In this document: positions 44,711-55,290 of the stretch, in pieces
Numbering within the stretch: position 1 is the stretch's first letter
How the letters are laid out: every line of letters begins with the position of its first letter
Origin: UBA117 sp049975245
Lineage (GTDB): Archaea; Methanobacteriota; Methanobacteria; Methanobacteriales; Methanobacteriaceae
NCBI GenBank assembly: GCA_049975245.1
Contig: JBNGDB010000008.1
Span: 34,740-98,739 of the forward strand
Length of the DNA: 64,000 nt
Direction of reading: 5' to 3'
The notes under the pieces: model-generated
Told to the model about the DNA's origin: nothing
Seen by the model: the letters and a program-made list of their open reading frames with translations, nothing else
The model's database searches: none
Position numbers and translations under genes: made by a program

Positions 44711-45202
44711 TTAGGAATTTTGATAATAATCTAATTTTTGACTTATATGTTGATAAATTTCCTTGGTTACTCCAACATTGCTAATAAAATCGTTTGAATA
44801 CCTAATATCTCCTCTTCGTGGGTTATCTTGGCGCATAACGTACATGCAGATAGCAGTTATGATCATGAGCGGGTCAGTTTTTCTTCCCTTACCCCCACGG
44901 TAGAGTTTCCGGAAATCAGTTTTACATATTATTTCCTGGGCCCGATCCTTTTGACCGCCGCCAACCGGTAATAGAACCTCGTCGCCTTCCTCTCGTTTAG
45001 TTAAAACCAGTGTTGGGCTGTGTCCTGTCATCATAAAATTACTGGCTACCACGCTGAGCATAGCCAGTTTTTCTTGTAAACGGAAATCTTCTTCAGCTGT
45101 TTTTTCATGGTGAGACTTATATTTCTCGTATTTTTTTATTTTCCTTTTCAATCGCTCAATTTTGGATTTTTCGTCAAGGAATATGTGTTTTCTTTTGTTC
45201 AA
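44711..45202 (-). CDS. hypothetical protein with a TFB-cyclin-like C-terminus
   Basis: A 163-residue basic protein. The N-terminal third is a Lys/Arg-rich coiled coil. The C-terminal third (TDPLMIITAICMYVMRQDN...GVTKEIYQHISQKL) resembles the end of a TFB/TFIIB cyclin repeat, where SIAAAAIYIA-like and GVTEVTIRNRYKEL-like segments occur. It has no zinc ribbon and only one partial repeat, so it is not a normal TFB. It starts with TTG behind GGGGAG. The call is a weak resemblance; the gene may be mobile or viral in origin. Confidence 0.5.
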   Translation of the reverse strand: MNKRKHIFLDEKSKIERLKRKIKKYEKYKSHHEKTAEEDFRLQEKLAMLSVVASNFMMTGHSPTLVLTKREEGDEVLLPVGGGQKDRAQEIICKTDFRKLYRGGKGRKTDPLMIITAICMYVMRQDNPRRGDIRYSNDFISNVGVTKEIYQHISQKLDYYQNS

Positions 45203-45305
45203 TTTTCTCCCCTGATATCACTGTATCTAATATTAAGATCATTCAGGTTATTAAAAAATAATTACTGAAATTTTTGGAAACTATGGTGGTTCTAAATTAA
45301 ACATA

Positions 45306-46130
45306 TCAGATTCTAACTACAACTCCCTTTTCCTTCAAATACTCTTTAATCTGAGGTACAGGATACTCATTAAAGTGAAAGATACTGGCAGCTAATGCGG
45401 CATCTGCTTTGCCCTTGGTAAACGCTTCATAAATATGTTCCGGAATACCTACACCACCTGAGGCAATCACAGGAATATCTAGATTTTCACTCATGGTCCT
45501 GGTCAGGGAAAGGTCATAACCATCCTTGGTACCGTCACGATCCATAGATGTCAAAAGAATCTCACCTGCCCCCCTTTCTTGGCATTCCATGGCCCAGGCA
45601 ATGGCATCTATCCCTGTAAATTCTCTTCCGCCGTATATACTACAATCATACCAGCAATGGCCTTCAGGAGTTTCAATAATTATTTTATCTTCATTTTCCT
45701 TTGGGTTTTCCACGTATCTTCTTTTGGCATCGATCCCAATGACACAAGCCTGGGACCCCACTACTTTAGAGGCTTCATTAATCAAATCAGGGTTGTGAAT
45801 AGCTGCTGTATTAGTAGAACATTTATCAGCACCGGCTTTTAGCATTTTTACATAATCTTGTGGTTTTCTAATCCCCCCGCCCACGCAGATAGGTACAAAA
45901 ACATTCTCGGTGGTGGCATCTATTACATGGGCCATGGTTTCCCGTCTCTCATGAGAGGCAGTAATGTCCAGAAATACTATCTCATCAGCTCCATCTTCAT
46001 AGTATTTGGTGGCCAGTTCCACTGGTTCGCCCGCATAACGGATCTGTTTAAATTCAATGCCCTTTACCACTCTACCATGGGGTACCTGCAAGTCACAGTC
46101 TAAACAAGGAATAATTCTTTTAGCAAGCAT
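45306..46130 (-). CDS. hisF: imidazole glycerol phosphate synthase, cyclase subunit
   Basis: HisF takes ammonia from HisH and closes the imidazole ring in histidine synthesis, releasing AICAR. The 274-residue TIM barrel has the N-terminal IIPCLDCD with the catalytic aspartate, GGGIRKPQDY, ACVIGIDAKRR with the second catalytic aspartate, TSMDRDGTKDGYD and IASGGVG phosphate-binding loops. A short methanogen-type insert (LQVPH) follows the first strand. AGGAGAT precedes the ATG. hisH is not in the window. Confidence 0.97.
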   Translation of the reverse strand: MLAKRIIPCLDCDLQVPHGRVVKGIEFKQIRYAGEPVELATKYYEDGADEIVFLDITASHERRETMAHVIDATTENVFVPICVGGGIRKPQDYVKMLKAGADKCSTNTAAIHNPDLINEASKVVGSQACVIGIDAKRRYVENPKENEDKIIIETPEGHCWYDCSIYGGREFTGIDAIAWAMECQERGAGEILLTSMDRDGTKDGYDLSLTRTMSENLDIPVIASGGVGIPEHIYEAFTKGKADAALAASIFHFNEYPVPQIKEYLKEKGVVVRI

Positions 46131-46269
46131 TAGTTATCTCCTGAAATTAATATTATAATAAATATGATTTAATTATCAAATTACGCAATAACTTTATAAT
46201 TGCATCATATAAAAAATATAACAATTAAATAATATTAGTCAAATTGTGTATACTAAGAAGGATAAGATT

Positions 46270-46935
46270 ATGGAATTTAATAAAATAATAATAGATTCTC
46301 TTAGTTATCCTTTTTCAGATCCCAAAAAATATATTAAGCTATTAATTCTATTTTTTACGAGTTTTTTAGTAATTCCAGGGATTATGACTTGCGGATACTT
46401 GGTGCGAATCATAGAATATACTACCTATGACAAACCAGAACTTCCAGAATTTAACGATTGGAAAAAACTGTTAACTGATGGTCTTAAATTACTGGGGTTG
46501 GGAATAATATTTGCAGCATTTTTTTATGGTATTCTTTTGATTATGGACCTATTATTCAATATATACCCTGTTTTTAATGATATTTCTATTTTTATTATAA
46601 AAGCAGCTTATACCATTTTAGTAAACAGTCTCTTTATCATGTCCCTAGCCCATATGGCCCATGAAGGACTTTTTGTAGCAGGGTTTGATTTTAAAAAGAT
46701 AATAGGATTAATTGCAGAAACAGGATGGGTTAATTACTTAGCCTTAATCTTTGTATTCACCGTATTTGCTGAATTATTAAGCCATATTATAGTTTTTGGA
46801 GCTTATCTGCCTATTTTTACAGGGATTTGGAGAATTTTCGTTTACATTACGCTCAGTTTTTTAATTTTCACATATTTATTTACTTATGAGAGCAGGTTTG
46901 CTGGTTTAATCTATCCCCAACCAGATTTAAAATAA
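46270..46935 (+). CDS. DUF4013 family membrane protein
   Basis: A 221-residue protein with about five membrane helices. The N-terminus (SLSYPFSDPKKYIKLLIL, GYLVRIIEYTTYDKPELPEFNDWKKLLTDGLK) is the DUF4013 signature, common in multiple copies in methanogens. Function unknown. The ATG at 46270 follows GAAGGAT; a GTG eight codons upstream lacks support. Monocistronic, upstream of tRNA-Arg. Confidence 0.85.
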   Translation: MEFNKIIIDSLSYPFSDPKKYIKLLILFFTSFLVIPGIMTCGYLVRIIEYTTYDKPELPEFNDWKKLLTDGLKLLGLGIIFAAFFYGILLIMDLLFNIYPVFNDISIFIIKAAYTILVNSLFIMSLAHMAHEGLFVAGFDFKKIIGLIAETGWVNYLALIFVFTVFAELLSHIIVFGAYLPIFTGIWRIFVYITLSFLIFTYLFTYESRFAGLIYPQPDLK

Positions 46936-47045
46936 AAAATAGGATTAAAAGATACAAACCATAAATAATCTGGTTCAATTAAACTACGAGCGAATTGTTT
47001 ATTAACTAAAACTAATAAAAAAAGTAATTGTATAAAATATTCTCC

Positions 47046-47120
47046 GGGCCCGTAGTCTAGTCTGGATAAGACGTGGGACTTCGGATCCCAAGATCGGGGG
47101 TTCAAATCCCCCCGGGTCCG
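47046..47120 (+). tRNA. tRNA-Arg (UCG)
   Basis: A cloverleaf with acceptor stem GGGCCCG/CGGGTCC, anticodon stem TGGGA/TCCCA and loop CTTCGGA, so the anticodon is TCG. The discriminator is G and CCA is not encoded. It is the third arginine tRNA in the window. Confidence 0.95.
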
Positions 47121-47195
47121 TTTATATTAATGGAAATAATTCAAAAATCTTTTTTTAATTAATAGAAAAAAAATAAACTTTATTTATAAAATTTG

Positions 47196-50100
47196 TTAAT
47201 TTTTATTAATATCCAGAAGTCCTTCACTATTCTTAATCAGTTTTCCTTCCCTCATTAATTTTTCAAGAACTGCTTTAAATCTTTTAGCAATATTTCCACG
47301 GGTAGATTTAAATCCAAGTAGTCTAGAAGCCTCTTTTAAAAGTTCATGCTCTTGGGTTGCAAATTGATTCTCGATAACCATTAATATTGCTTTTTCGATT
47401 TCTAAATCACATATTAAATCAATTTTTGGTTTTACATCTCCTTTTCTGCATCTAACTTTTATCTCCTGGGTGGTGGAAAATAAAAAATCTCCATTCGAGG
47501 TAATCTGATCATCTTGTTCTGCCAATTTGACTGAAGAATTAATGATCTCTTTTATTTTTTTTCCAGCCCTTTTTAAGCCATAAAAACTTCGAACTCTTTT
47601 TATTAACTCTTCCCTATGCACTGGAGATTCTACCTCTACTATTTGCACCATAACTTTCGTAATCTCAGCTAGATTATTTTCATCCAAAGTACCAGATATT
47701 TCCATATCTAAATCAGTGCAAAGCTCGTAAAATGGTACAATTTCCCCAATTGTCTCAGAAATTTGATAATCGACATTTTTAATATCATTAGAAGTGTTAA
47801 TTTGCTTTTCAAATTCGATTATTTCCTTATTTTTAGTTATTTCCGTTTCTGGAATGTTTTCTTTAAATTTATAACTTTTTATTGCATTTAAAAGTTTCTT
47901 TTGACTTTCTTCACGATTTCTGTACCAATCAGTTGCCCATATTCGATGGAAGTTCCACCCCAATCTTTTAAGTATCTCTTCCCTTAATCTATCTCTATCA
48001 CGGGCTACTGGAGAGCTATTATACATAGAACCGTCGCATTCAATCCCTACCAAATATTTTGAACTATTTTCTGGATCAACAACGGCTAGATCAATTTTAA
48101 AACCCGCACAGCCCACTTGCATATCTAAATCATATCCTTTCGATGTTAAAAATCTGTATACTGAGTTTTCAAAAGCAGAATCTGTTTCTGAACCTTCTAA
48201 AGCAAAGGCAGGTAAATAACCTGTATCCGCATATTCTAAGAAATCCTTCAGTGCTCTTAAACCAAAAGGAGAGCTAGGTTTAATTTTAAGATCTCTAGAT
48301 TTGAAGTTAGAGAAAACTACACATTTTTCTCGAGCACGGGTTATTAAAACATTTAAACGACGTTCCCCTCCGTCGTGATTTAATGGACCAAAATTATTAG
48401 TTAGCCGACGATTTTCATCAAATCCATAACCTACGCTTATAAAAATAACATCTCTTTCATCGCCCTGGATTGTTTCTAAGTTTTTAACAAAGAAATGTTC
48501 TTCATGGCTATCACTAAAATGTTTTTCCATATCTGGGTTAAGCTTAAGTTGTAATTCTAGCTCCTCCAGAATTGCTTGCTGCTGTTTTACATTAAAAGTA
48601 CCTATTCCCAAGCTTTTGCTATTTCCAAATTTTCTATAATGATCAAAAGCCGAATCTACTACACATTTAGCTTCTAATCGATTAGTTGAACTAATTCCCC
48701 GATCATATGTAGTTTCGGGCAGATATTTAAGTTTTAATCCAATTAATTCTGAATCCCTACAAGGGGAGGGATATATTAGAAGATTGTCGTCATAAAATTC
48801 ATGATTTGATACTGCTATCAGTGATTCGTGACGGCTTCGATAATGCCATCTCAACATTTTTGTTGGAAAACTCCTCTTACATAAATGCAATATACTTTCC
48901 ATATCCACTATAGATGCTAATTCATAAGTATCTTCCCGGCCACTGTCAATCATCATATCAAAGAAAGTAGTGGGTGGTAATTGCTTAGTATCCCCCATTA
49001 TTATCGCTTTTTCTGCCCTTAATATAGCTCCTAATGCATCTTCTGGTTTAACTTGACTTGCTTCATCAAAAATTACATAATCAAATTTTAAACTTTTAAT
49101 GTTCATAGGATCTAGGAATTGGGCTACTGATAAGGGACTCATCATAAAACAAGGCTTTATTTTTTGTATTAAACTTCCAGATGAAGATAAAAGTTTCCTA
49201 ATAGGCATATGCCCTCTTTTTCTGGAAAATTCATTTAACAATATCCCTAATTCGGAATTAGGAGAAGCCCCGCCACGCACTGAAGGTCTAGCTTCATAAA
49301 GTTTTTGTGCAATTCTCAATCTGTTAAGAGATATTAATTTATTATCCAATTCTTTAAATTCGTGGATTTTATTTTCATGCATATCCCCTACAAATTTAGA
49401 TAGAATTGAAGTGCTTAAAAAGGCAATTTTTAATAGAGAATCAGCAAAATTTCCCTTAAAACAAGGTACAATATCGTTAGGATTTAATTTATCCGCTTCT
49501 ACTATTTCTATGATATGACGTGCATGAGTTTTGGAAATCTCCCTTTTTATGGAAGTATATTGTGACCAAACTTGTAGTTTCGAAATTTCTCCTTCATAAA
49601 CATTTAATTGGGAACGCATGTTATCCAGTGAAGCTTTTAAATTATTTTTATTTAAAACAGACCCTTCTTCAAGGTGAAGATATTCGTCCAGTTTATCTAT
49701 TAATTCTTGGAATTGTTTTTTAATCCATGATATTTCTTTTATGGATTTAGATAGTTCAGAACGCTTTTTAGGTGAATGAAGTATTTCTAAAGATTTACTA
49801 TCTAATTTTCCGTCATTCAAAAGTTTCCTTATAGTCAAAATGTCCTCTGATAAATACATTAATTCTTTAGGATTTCCATATTCTCCCTGCCATCTAGAAC
49901 CAAAAAATCTTTTTCCAGAATCTTCACAGGAACGGATATTATTTCGAATCTTTTGACATAATAAAAGGTTTTTTATATCATTAATTAAATTTTTATCATC
50001 TTCTGGAGGATTTTCAACATATAAAGACATGGCTTTACTCTTTAATTTACGGTAATCTCCGCTTAAAGATTTTAAAAATCTTCCAGATTGTCCTTCATAT

Positions 50101-52112
50101 TCAGTGTGTAGAGATTCCAGATCCTCATCCAGAGCATCGGGCATGAAACTTGTTAAAAATGTTTCTTTTTGTTGTTTGAAACGTTTTATATCTTTAATTA
50201 GGGCATAAATCTCGGCTTTAGATGTGTCCCATTTTGGATCGAGTATTACTCTTTTATCAATAGTTTCTAAGGATAAGATAAGGTTTATAGATTTTATAAA
50301 ATCGTTTAAATCTTTAAATGTGGCTGGCATATCCTTACCTAAACTATCAACTAAATTTTCTATCTTAAATTTAAGATCATCTAGTGTTTGTATGGATTTA
50401 TCCAGTAAAAATTCTATATCTTCCAGATCAACAGGTAATATAGGATCCACATTACATTGATGCCAAGGGTTTTCCTCTAAAGGCCTGACCAATTTAAAAA
50501 TCTCGGATAGCTCGTTTAAAATGAATATAGAATGATTCCATTCTTCAATTGTTATCTTATCTGAATTAGGGAAGTTAAAACGGGGCATTTTACGGTTTAT
50601 CTTATCGAAATGATCTATAACTTCCTCTTTAATACCGAATAGATGGAAAGGTGTAAAGCCTATATCCCCAAAAGGAGTATGTATGAAATGGGCATAATCG
50701 TTAAGTTCGGATCTAAGTTCTTCTAATTTAGCAAAATCCTCATCTAGTTCAATTTGAATATCCTGGTAACGATTTAAAGTACTCTGTAGCTCAAGCAAAA
50801 CATCTTTTTTATTTGATTTTCTGCTGTGCAATTCTAAACAAAATTCACCCAGACCAACACTATCTAAACGGCTTTTAACTACTTCTAATGCTGCCATTTT
50901 CTCACTGACAAATAGTACTGTCTTACCATATCCCATAAGTTCCGCTATCAAATTTACTATTGTCTGTGACTTCCCAGTTCCTGGCGGACCTTCCACCACC
51001 ATGTTTTTACCTAATTTGGCATCTTCAATCACAGCTATCTGTGATGAATCAGCATCCACCACATGATAAACATCTCTAGGAGATAGTTTCACGTCAACTT
51101 CAGTTTCATGGAACTCTTCTTCATCAAAATCAGTACCCGGATCAAAAATAGCCTTAATTATTGGACTTTTGTCTAAGGATACGTCTTCAGGCCAACTTTC
51201 TTTTTGCAAATCTTTGAACATGACAAATTTTGTAAAACTGAAAAATCCTAAATACACATCATCATTAATTTTCCAAGTTTTTTTAGATTTTAATTCTTTT
51301 TTGACTTTTGCAAAATATTCATTTACGCCCTCTTTAGTATCTTCCATTTCAAATTCAGGCAATTCAATTCCTTGTTCAATTAATTTAGCTTGTAATGAAA
51401 TGTTACTAACTACATCCTCACCTGTCCACCGCAGTTTAAATGAACCTTTGACTTTTTTACGCTCAAGTTCTACAGGGATTAATATTAGAGGAGCCCTTCT
51501 GTATTCGTCTGAACCGTTAATTTCTTTCCATTCAAGTGATCCTAACGCCATATATAAAATATTGTAACCTTGCTCTTCAAGCATGGATTTCGACTGTTGA
51601 TTAATATAAAATAATCTTTTTTGGAGTTCTTTAGGGCTTAGATTGGTCTGTAAAAATTGATTACGATATTGTTCTGAAGAAGCCGAATCTGGTGGAGGGA
51701 CTTCCCACAAAATAGATGATTCTTCTTCAGACATATTGGAATCTGCAATTATTTTTACCAGCACATCCACTAGTTTATTTTCTTCTTCAGTTAATAACTG
51801 GTGACCAATAATTTCTATATCTGCCAGTTTCCATATAAAACGCCCAGCCACCATATCCTCCAGATTTTTACGTATTTCAACATTATCCTGTTTTTTCTCT
51901 TTTATCTTCGGTAAAAATTGAATTTCGCTTTCTCTTTTCCTTTTATTTAAGACAAGTGTTTGATATACATTTTCAGGTTTAATTTCAACCAATTCTACGG
52001 TTGTAGTTCTGGGCCGGAAATTTAAAAGCTGATTTCGCATAGTTAAATCCAAAAGATTCTGGCGCAAAACTCCAATTTGCTTATCAATTTCTGTTATATA
52101 AGGCGCCCCCAT
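47196..52112 (-). CDS. DUF4011 - SF1 helicase - nuclease - DUF3320 protein
   Basis: A 1638-residue multidomain protein. An N-terminal DUF4011-like domain (VLRQNLLDLTMRNQLLNFRP) is followed by an SF1 helicase with Walker A GPPGTGKS (residues 375-382), a long coiled insert, Walker B FDEAS (about residue 1016) and GDTKQLPP. After the helicase motifs comes a Vsr/DUF559-like nuclease (GIECDGSMYNSS about residue 1361, then DRDRLREEILKRLGW and RIWATDWYRN), and a DUF3320 domain near the C-terminus. Such proteins are found widely and have been linked to anti-phage defence in surveys, but also occur as stand-alone genes. The gene is monocistronic. Confidence 0.85.
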   Translation of the reverse strand: MGAPYITEIDKQIGVLRQNLLDLTMRNQLLNFRPRTTTVELVEIKPENVYQTLVLNKRKRESEIQFLPKIKEKKQDNVEIRKNLEDMVAGRFIWKLADIEIIGHQLLTEEENKLVDVLVKIIADSNMSEEESSILWEVPPPDSASSEQYRNQFLQTNLSPKELQKRLFYINQQSKSMLEEQGYNILYMALGSLEWKEINGSDEYRRAPLILIPVELERKKVKGSFKLRWTGEDVVSNISLQAKLIEQGIELPEFEMEDTKEGVNEYFAKVKKELKSKKTWKINDDVYLGFFSFTKFVMFKDLQKESWPEDVSLDKSPIIKAIFDPGTDFDEEEFHETEVDVKLSPRDVYHVVDADSSQIAVIEDAKLGKNMVVEGPPGTGKSQTIVNLIAELMGYGKTVLFVSEKMAALEVVKSRLDSVGLGEFCLELHSRKSNKKDVLLELQSTLNRYQDIQIELDEDFAKLEELRSELNDYAHFIHTPFGDIGFTPFHLFGIKEEVIDHFDKINRKMPRFNFPNSDKITIEEWNHSIFILNELSEIFKLVRPLEENPWHQCNVDPILPVDLEDIEFLLDKSIQTLDDLKFKIENLVDSLGKDMPATFKDLNDFIKSINLILSLETIDKRVILDPKWDTSKAEIYALIKDIKRFKQQKETFLTSFMPDALDEDLESLHTEYEGQSGRFLKSLSGDYRKLKSKAMSLYVENPPEDDKNLINDIKNLLLCQKIRNNIRSCEDSGKRFFGSRWQGEYGNPKELMYLSEDILTIRKLLNDGKLDSKSLEILHSPKKRSELSKSIKEISWIKKQFQELIDKLDEYLHLEEGSVLNKNNLKASLDNMRSQLNVYEGEISKLQVWSQYTSIKREISKTHARHIIEIVEADKLNPNDIVPCFKGNFADSLLKIAFLSTSILSKFVGDMHENKIHEFKELDNKLISLNRLRIAQKLYEARPSVRGGASPNSELGILLNEFSRKRGHMPIRKLLSSSGSLIQKIKPCFMMSPLSVAQFLDPMNIKSLKFDYVIFDEASQVKPEDALGAILRAEKAIIMGDTKQLPPTTFFDMMIDSGREDTYELASIVDMESILHLCKRSFPTKMLRWHYRSRHESLIAVSNHEFYDDNLLIYPSPCRDSELIGLKLKYLPETTYDRGISSTNRLEAKCVVDSAFDHYRKFGNSKSLGIGTFNVKQQQAILEELELQLKLNPDMEKHFSDSHEEHFFVKNLETIQGDERDVIFISVGYGFDENRRLTNNFGPLNHDGGERRLNVLITRAREKCVVFSNFKSRDLKIKPSSPFGLRALKDFLEYADTGYLPAFALEGSETDSAFENSVYRFLTSKGYDLDMQVGCAGFKIDLAVVDPENSSKYLVGIECDGSMYNSSPVARDRDRLREEILKRLGWNFHRIWATDWYRNREESQKKLLNAIKSYKFKENIPETEITKNKEIIEFEKQINTSNDIKNVDYQISETIGEIVPFYELCTDLDMEISGTLDENNLAEITKVMVQIVEVESPVHREELIKRVRSFYGLKRAGKKIKEIINSSVKLAEQDDQITSNGDFLFSTTQEIKVRCRKGDVKPKIDLICDLEIEKAILMVIENQFATQEHELLKEASRLLGFKSTRGNIAKRFKAVLEKLMREGKLIKNSEGLLDINKN

Positions 52113-52274
52113 TTATTCATTTAAGGAATTTTAATAGTTAATATTGAAAATATTGAATTATTAAAAAAATTTTACAATATTAAGAACATTTCTTTTTATC
52201 ATATAATATTTAATAATTATAATATATATAAAATTCTAATTTAAGAGGTATATATTTCTATTTTATCTATCAAA

Positions 52275-54017
52275 TTAATAGTCCCTTTGTACTGCTTCTT
52301 TAAAGAATTTTGGAAGTAGTGATCTATACCGTGGACTTTTAAACATCATATCTATATTCCCGTCAAGAATATAAGTATCGCAATAATCGTCTTCAGCCCT
52401 CATACCCCTTCCATAAGCTTGAATTAATGTCATGACTGTTTTATACGCATACCATCGAGGATCTCTGCGCATGCGCATATTTACTTGTTTATCGCCCAAG
52501 TAAGGGAAGGGTACCTTGTAGATTACTTGGAACTGACATTTTTCGTAAGGCAAATCAACGCCCTCACTCATAGATGGACTAACCAAGATCAATGGTTCCT
52601 TGCTTTTATCAAATTGATTTAGTTGATATTCTCTGTTTTGACTGTTGTGACTAATTAAACGAGAATTATGGATGTTATTCATTATATATTCCTGACATTT
52701 GTAATTATGAGTATGTATAAGTCCTTTTTCGTGTTTATGGTGTTTAATGATCTTATTCAAAATAGGTATGGTTTTAGGTGCTGTGTATTTAATTGAGTTA
52801 GCTGACATTTTTCCCTTAGTTTTAATGTATACTGGTCTTTTTGAAGCTGGAAAAGTACTGTCAATTTTTACAGAGTAAAGTTCTGCAGGATGTATGCCTA
52901 ACCATTTACTAAATAGTTTATGATCTAGAATGGTAGCACTCATAAACAAGCAAACATCAGCGTGTTTTAGTAAATTCTCTTCAGCATACATATTAACCTT
53001 TAATGGTTTGAATGAAACCCCTCCTTGAGAGGAATCAACCACCCAATTTTTAGGATTATCTTCCATATTAGTTAAAAGTTCGTTTAATCTATGTTTAGTG
53101 CGATTTATCCTATCAGCTTTATTTTTAGGGAGATCCTTAATGTTTATATCCTTATAATCCTGGTATATGGACTCCAAAAATATGACCCATTCGTCCGGTT
53201 CTTCGTATTCCATCATTGAAGGAGGTATAGATTTTTTAATATCTTTTTCCAGTCTTTTATTGAAAATATTGACCTCCAATCGGTGCATTAGCTTGTTTTC
53301 AATATTATGGGCCTCATCCAAAATCATGATGTTTCTTTTATTGAAGTGCTTTACATAGTTAAGCTCCAGAATGGCATAATCATAATTCATTAATGTAATA
53401 TTGCTTTTAACAGCTTCGGCTTTCTGTTCCCAGTAATTACACTTATCTAATGATTTAAAATATATTTGATTTTCAAATGCATCCTTAAATGCTGGAATTC
53501 CTTTATCATAATCAGACTTTGTAATCCCATATGGGCAGCTGAATTTCTGTGATCGGGGAGTGGTTTGACATGTACCTATATCACAATTAGATTCCAGGTT
53601 ATCTTCTTTACATGAAAAATTAGAACGGCCCTTCACCAAAGGATAGCCAAATTCTTGGGCGTATTGAGATTGAAGCTGTTTGGTCATGGTAAGAATATAA
53701 GCTGGTTTATAAATACATGCTAATGAAGATGCAATTGCTGATTTACCTGTACCTGTTCCAGCTTCCAGAATAATATAGCGAAAACCCTTATCTATGGCTT
53801 CTTTAATCTCTGCTAATATTTCCAACTGCCCTTCACGAGGATGTGGAAAGGGAAAATTTTCAATTATTTTAGAATCTATGTGAGGATTGGATCTTTTTAA
53901 TTCAAACATCTGACTATCTGAAATTTCAATCTTATCATGGCTTTTTTGCCTATTCGAAGAACAAATACAATTTATTTTCAACATTCCGCAATTTTTACAT
54001 ATGAAATCCTTATCCAT
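52275..54017 (-). CDS. XPD/DinG-type Fe-S helicase
   Basis: A 580-residue SF2 5'-3' DNA helicase. It has an N-terminal zinc-ribbon-like CKNCGMLKINCIC, Walker A GTGTGKSA (residues 87-94), an Fe-S region with candidate ligands C136, C145, C150, C161 and C193, the DEAH box (residues 234-237), and C-terminal motifs VSPSMSEGVDLPYE and QAYGRGMRAEDD. Likely roles are DNA repair or damage response. No strong ribosome-binding site precedes the ATG. It lies 160 bases upstream of the DUF4011 helicase on the same strand. Confidence 0.88.
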   Translation of the reverse strand: MDKDFICKNCGMLKINCICSSNRQKSHDKIEISDSQMFELKRSNPHIDSKIIENFPFPHPREGQLEILAEIKEAIDKGFRYIILEAGTGTGKSAIASSLACIYKPAYILTMTKQLQSQYAQEFGYPLVKGRSNFSCKEDNLESNCDIGTCQTTPRSQKFSCPYGITKSDYDKGIPAFKDAFENQIYFKSLDKCNYWEQKAEAVKSNITLMNYDYAILELNYVKHFNKRNIMILDEAHNIENKLMHRLEVNIFNKRLEKDIKKSIPPSMMEYEEPDEWVIFLESIYQDYKDINIKDLPKNKADRINRTKHRLNELLTNMEDNPKNWVVDSSQGGVSFKPLKVNMYAEENLLKHADVCLFMSATILDHKLFSKWLGIHPAELYSVKIDSTFPASKRPVYIKTKGKMSANSIKYTAPKTIPILNKIIKHHKHEKGLIHTHNYKCQEYIMNNIHNSRLISHNSQNREYQLNQFDKSKEPLILVSPSMSEGVDLPYEKCQFQVIYKVPFPYLGDKQVNMRMRRDPRWYAYKTVMTLIQAYGRGMRAEDDYCDTYILDGNIDMMFKSPRYRSLLPKFFKEAVQRDY

Positions 54018-54156
54018 AGAGATTTATATTTAGATAATACTATAAATAGATGCATGTGTAACCTTAAAAAATAATAAATAACTGTTTAGTCTCAATTTAA
54101 TAGAATAATTTTTACTTTGGAAATTATATATCAAATTTTTTACGGGTAGGTGGATC

Positions 54157-54858
54157 ATGAAAAAAGGAAAATTAATAGGAATAGGTGTAGGGCCTGGTGA
54201 CACTGAATTATTAACACTTAAGGCTGAAAAGGTGTTGAAAACTGTTGATGTAATATGTGCTCCCAAATCAGCTGCATCAAAACCTAGTTTAGCTTTATCT
54301 ATTGTTAAACCCATCCTTAACAAAAGAAAAATTGAATACAAATTAATAGAACCATTATTTCCTATGATAGAAGATAATAATAAGCTTAAAGAATATTGGA
54401 GTTCTGCTGCGCTTTTAATATCTGAAAAACTAAATCAGGGAATGGATGTAGCTTTCATTACTTTAGGTGATCCATCCCTTTATAGTACTTTTTCTTATGT
54501 GTTTAAAATAATTAAGCAAATGAAATTCCAAGTAGATTTTATCCCCGGAATAACATCATTTACTGGATGCGCTGCCAGTGGAAAAATTCCATTGGCTGAA
54601 AAGGATGAAATCATTGTAATTGTACCTAAAGTTGATGAAAGATTGGAACAGATTATGGAACACGGAGATACCTTTGTTATAATGAAGACCTCCAGAAATC
54701 TACAACTGCTGGAAGATATCATAAAAAAAGATAAAAGAGAAAAAGAAATCTTATCGGTCCAGAATTGCAGTATGGAAGACGAAAAAATTATTAAAGGTTT
54801 TTCAAAGGACAAGAAATATCTTTCCACTACCATAGTCAAATTTAAAAATAATAGGTGA
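54157..54858 (+). CDS. cbiL: cobalt-factor II C20-methyltransferase
   Basis: A tetrapyrrole methylase of corrinoid (vitamin B12) synthesis that adds the C20 methyl group. The 233-residue protein has GIGVGPGDTELLTLKA at the N-terminus and TLGDPSLYSTFSYV and DFIPGITSFTGCAA motifs that mark the CbiL/CobI subgroup. An AGGTGG box precedes the ATG. No other cob/cbi gene is in the window; it is divergent from the XPD-type helicase. Confidence 0.92.
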   Translation: MKKGKLIGIGVGPGDTELLTLKAEKVLKTVDVICAPKSAASKPSLALSIVKPILNKRKIEYKLIEPLFPMIEDNNKLKEYWSSAALLISEKLNQGMDVAFITLGDPSLYSTFSYVFKIIKQMKFQVDFIPGITSFTGCAASGKIPLAEKDEIIVIVPKVDERLEQIMEHGDTFVIMKTSRNLQLLEDIIKKDKREKEILSVQNCSMEDEKIIKGFSKDKKYLSTTIVKFKNNR

Positions 54859-55290
54859 TTACTAAAAAAAGGTTAAATTTTAAAATTACAGTTTTTATTA
54901 TATTTATACAATATTTTCCGGTAATTGGAAGGATAATATTTATTAAAAACTTAAAAACTGAATTATTATCTTTATTACAAATTAATAATAAAATAATTTT
55001 TTAATTTTCTATAAAATTAATTTCATGTAAAAAATTTATTAATCAGATAATACAAAAATATTAAAAGTTTAGAAATATGATTTAATTAATAAAAACCTAA
55101 ATATATTTCATCTATTTTAAAATTATCATTAATTATTTCTTTAAATTAGGTTTACAATAATTTTTGTATTAAATTTATTAATTAAAAACTGTTCATTGTT
55201 TAATAAGGAAATATTTAGATTTTTATATTTATTTACAGTTTATTAGTAAAAGATATGTGATAAAAATCATGAGGATTAGGATCTGTTAAT
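54859..55290. other. gene-free AT-rich region
   Basis: About 430 bases between cbiL and the radical SAM gene, strongly AT-rich, with no ORF, RNA gene or repeat that I can support. It should hold the promoter of the radical SAM gene; several TATA-like stretches occur and none can be chosen. Confidence 0.45.
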
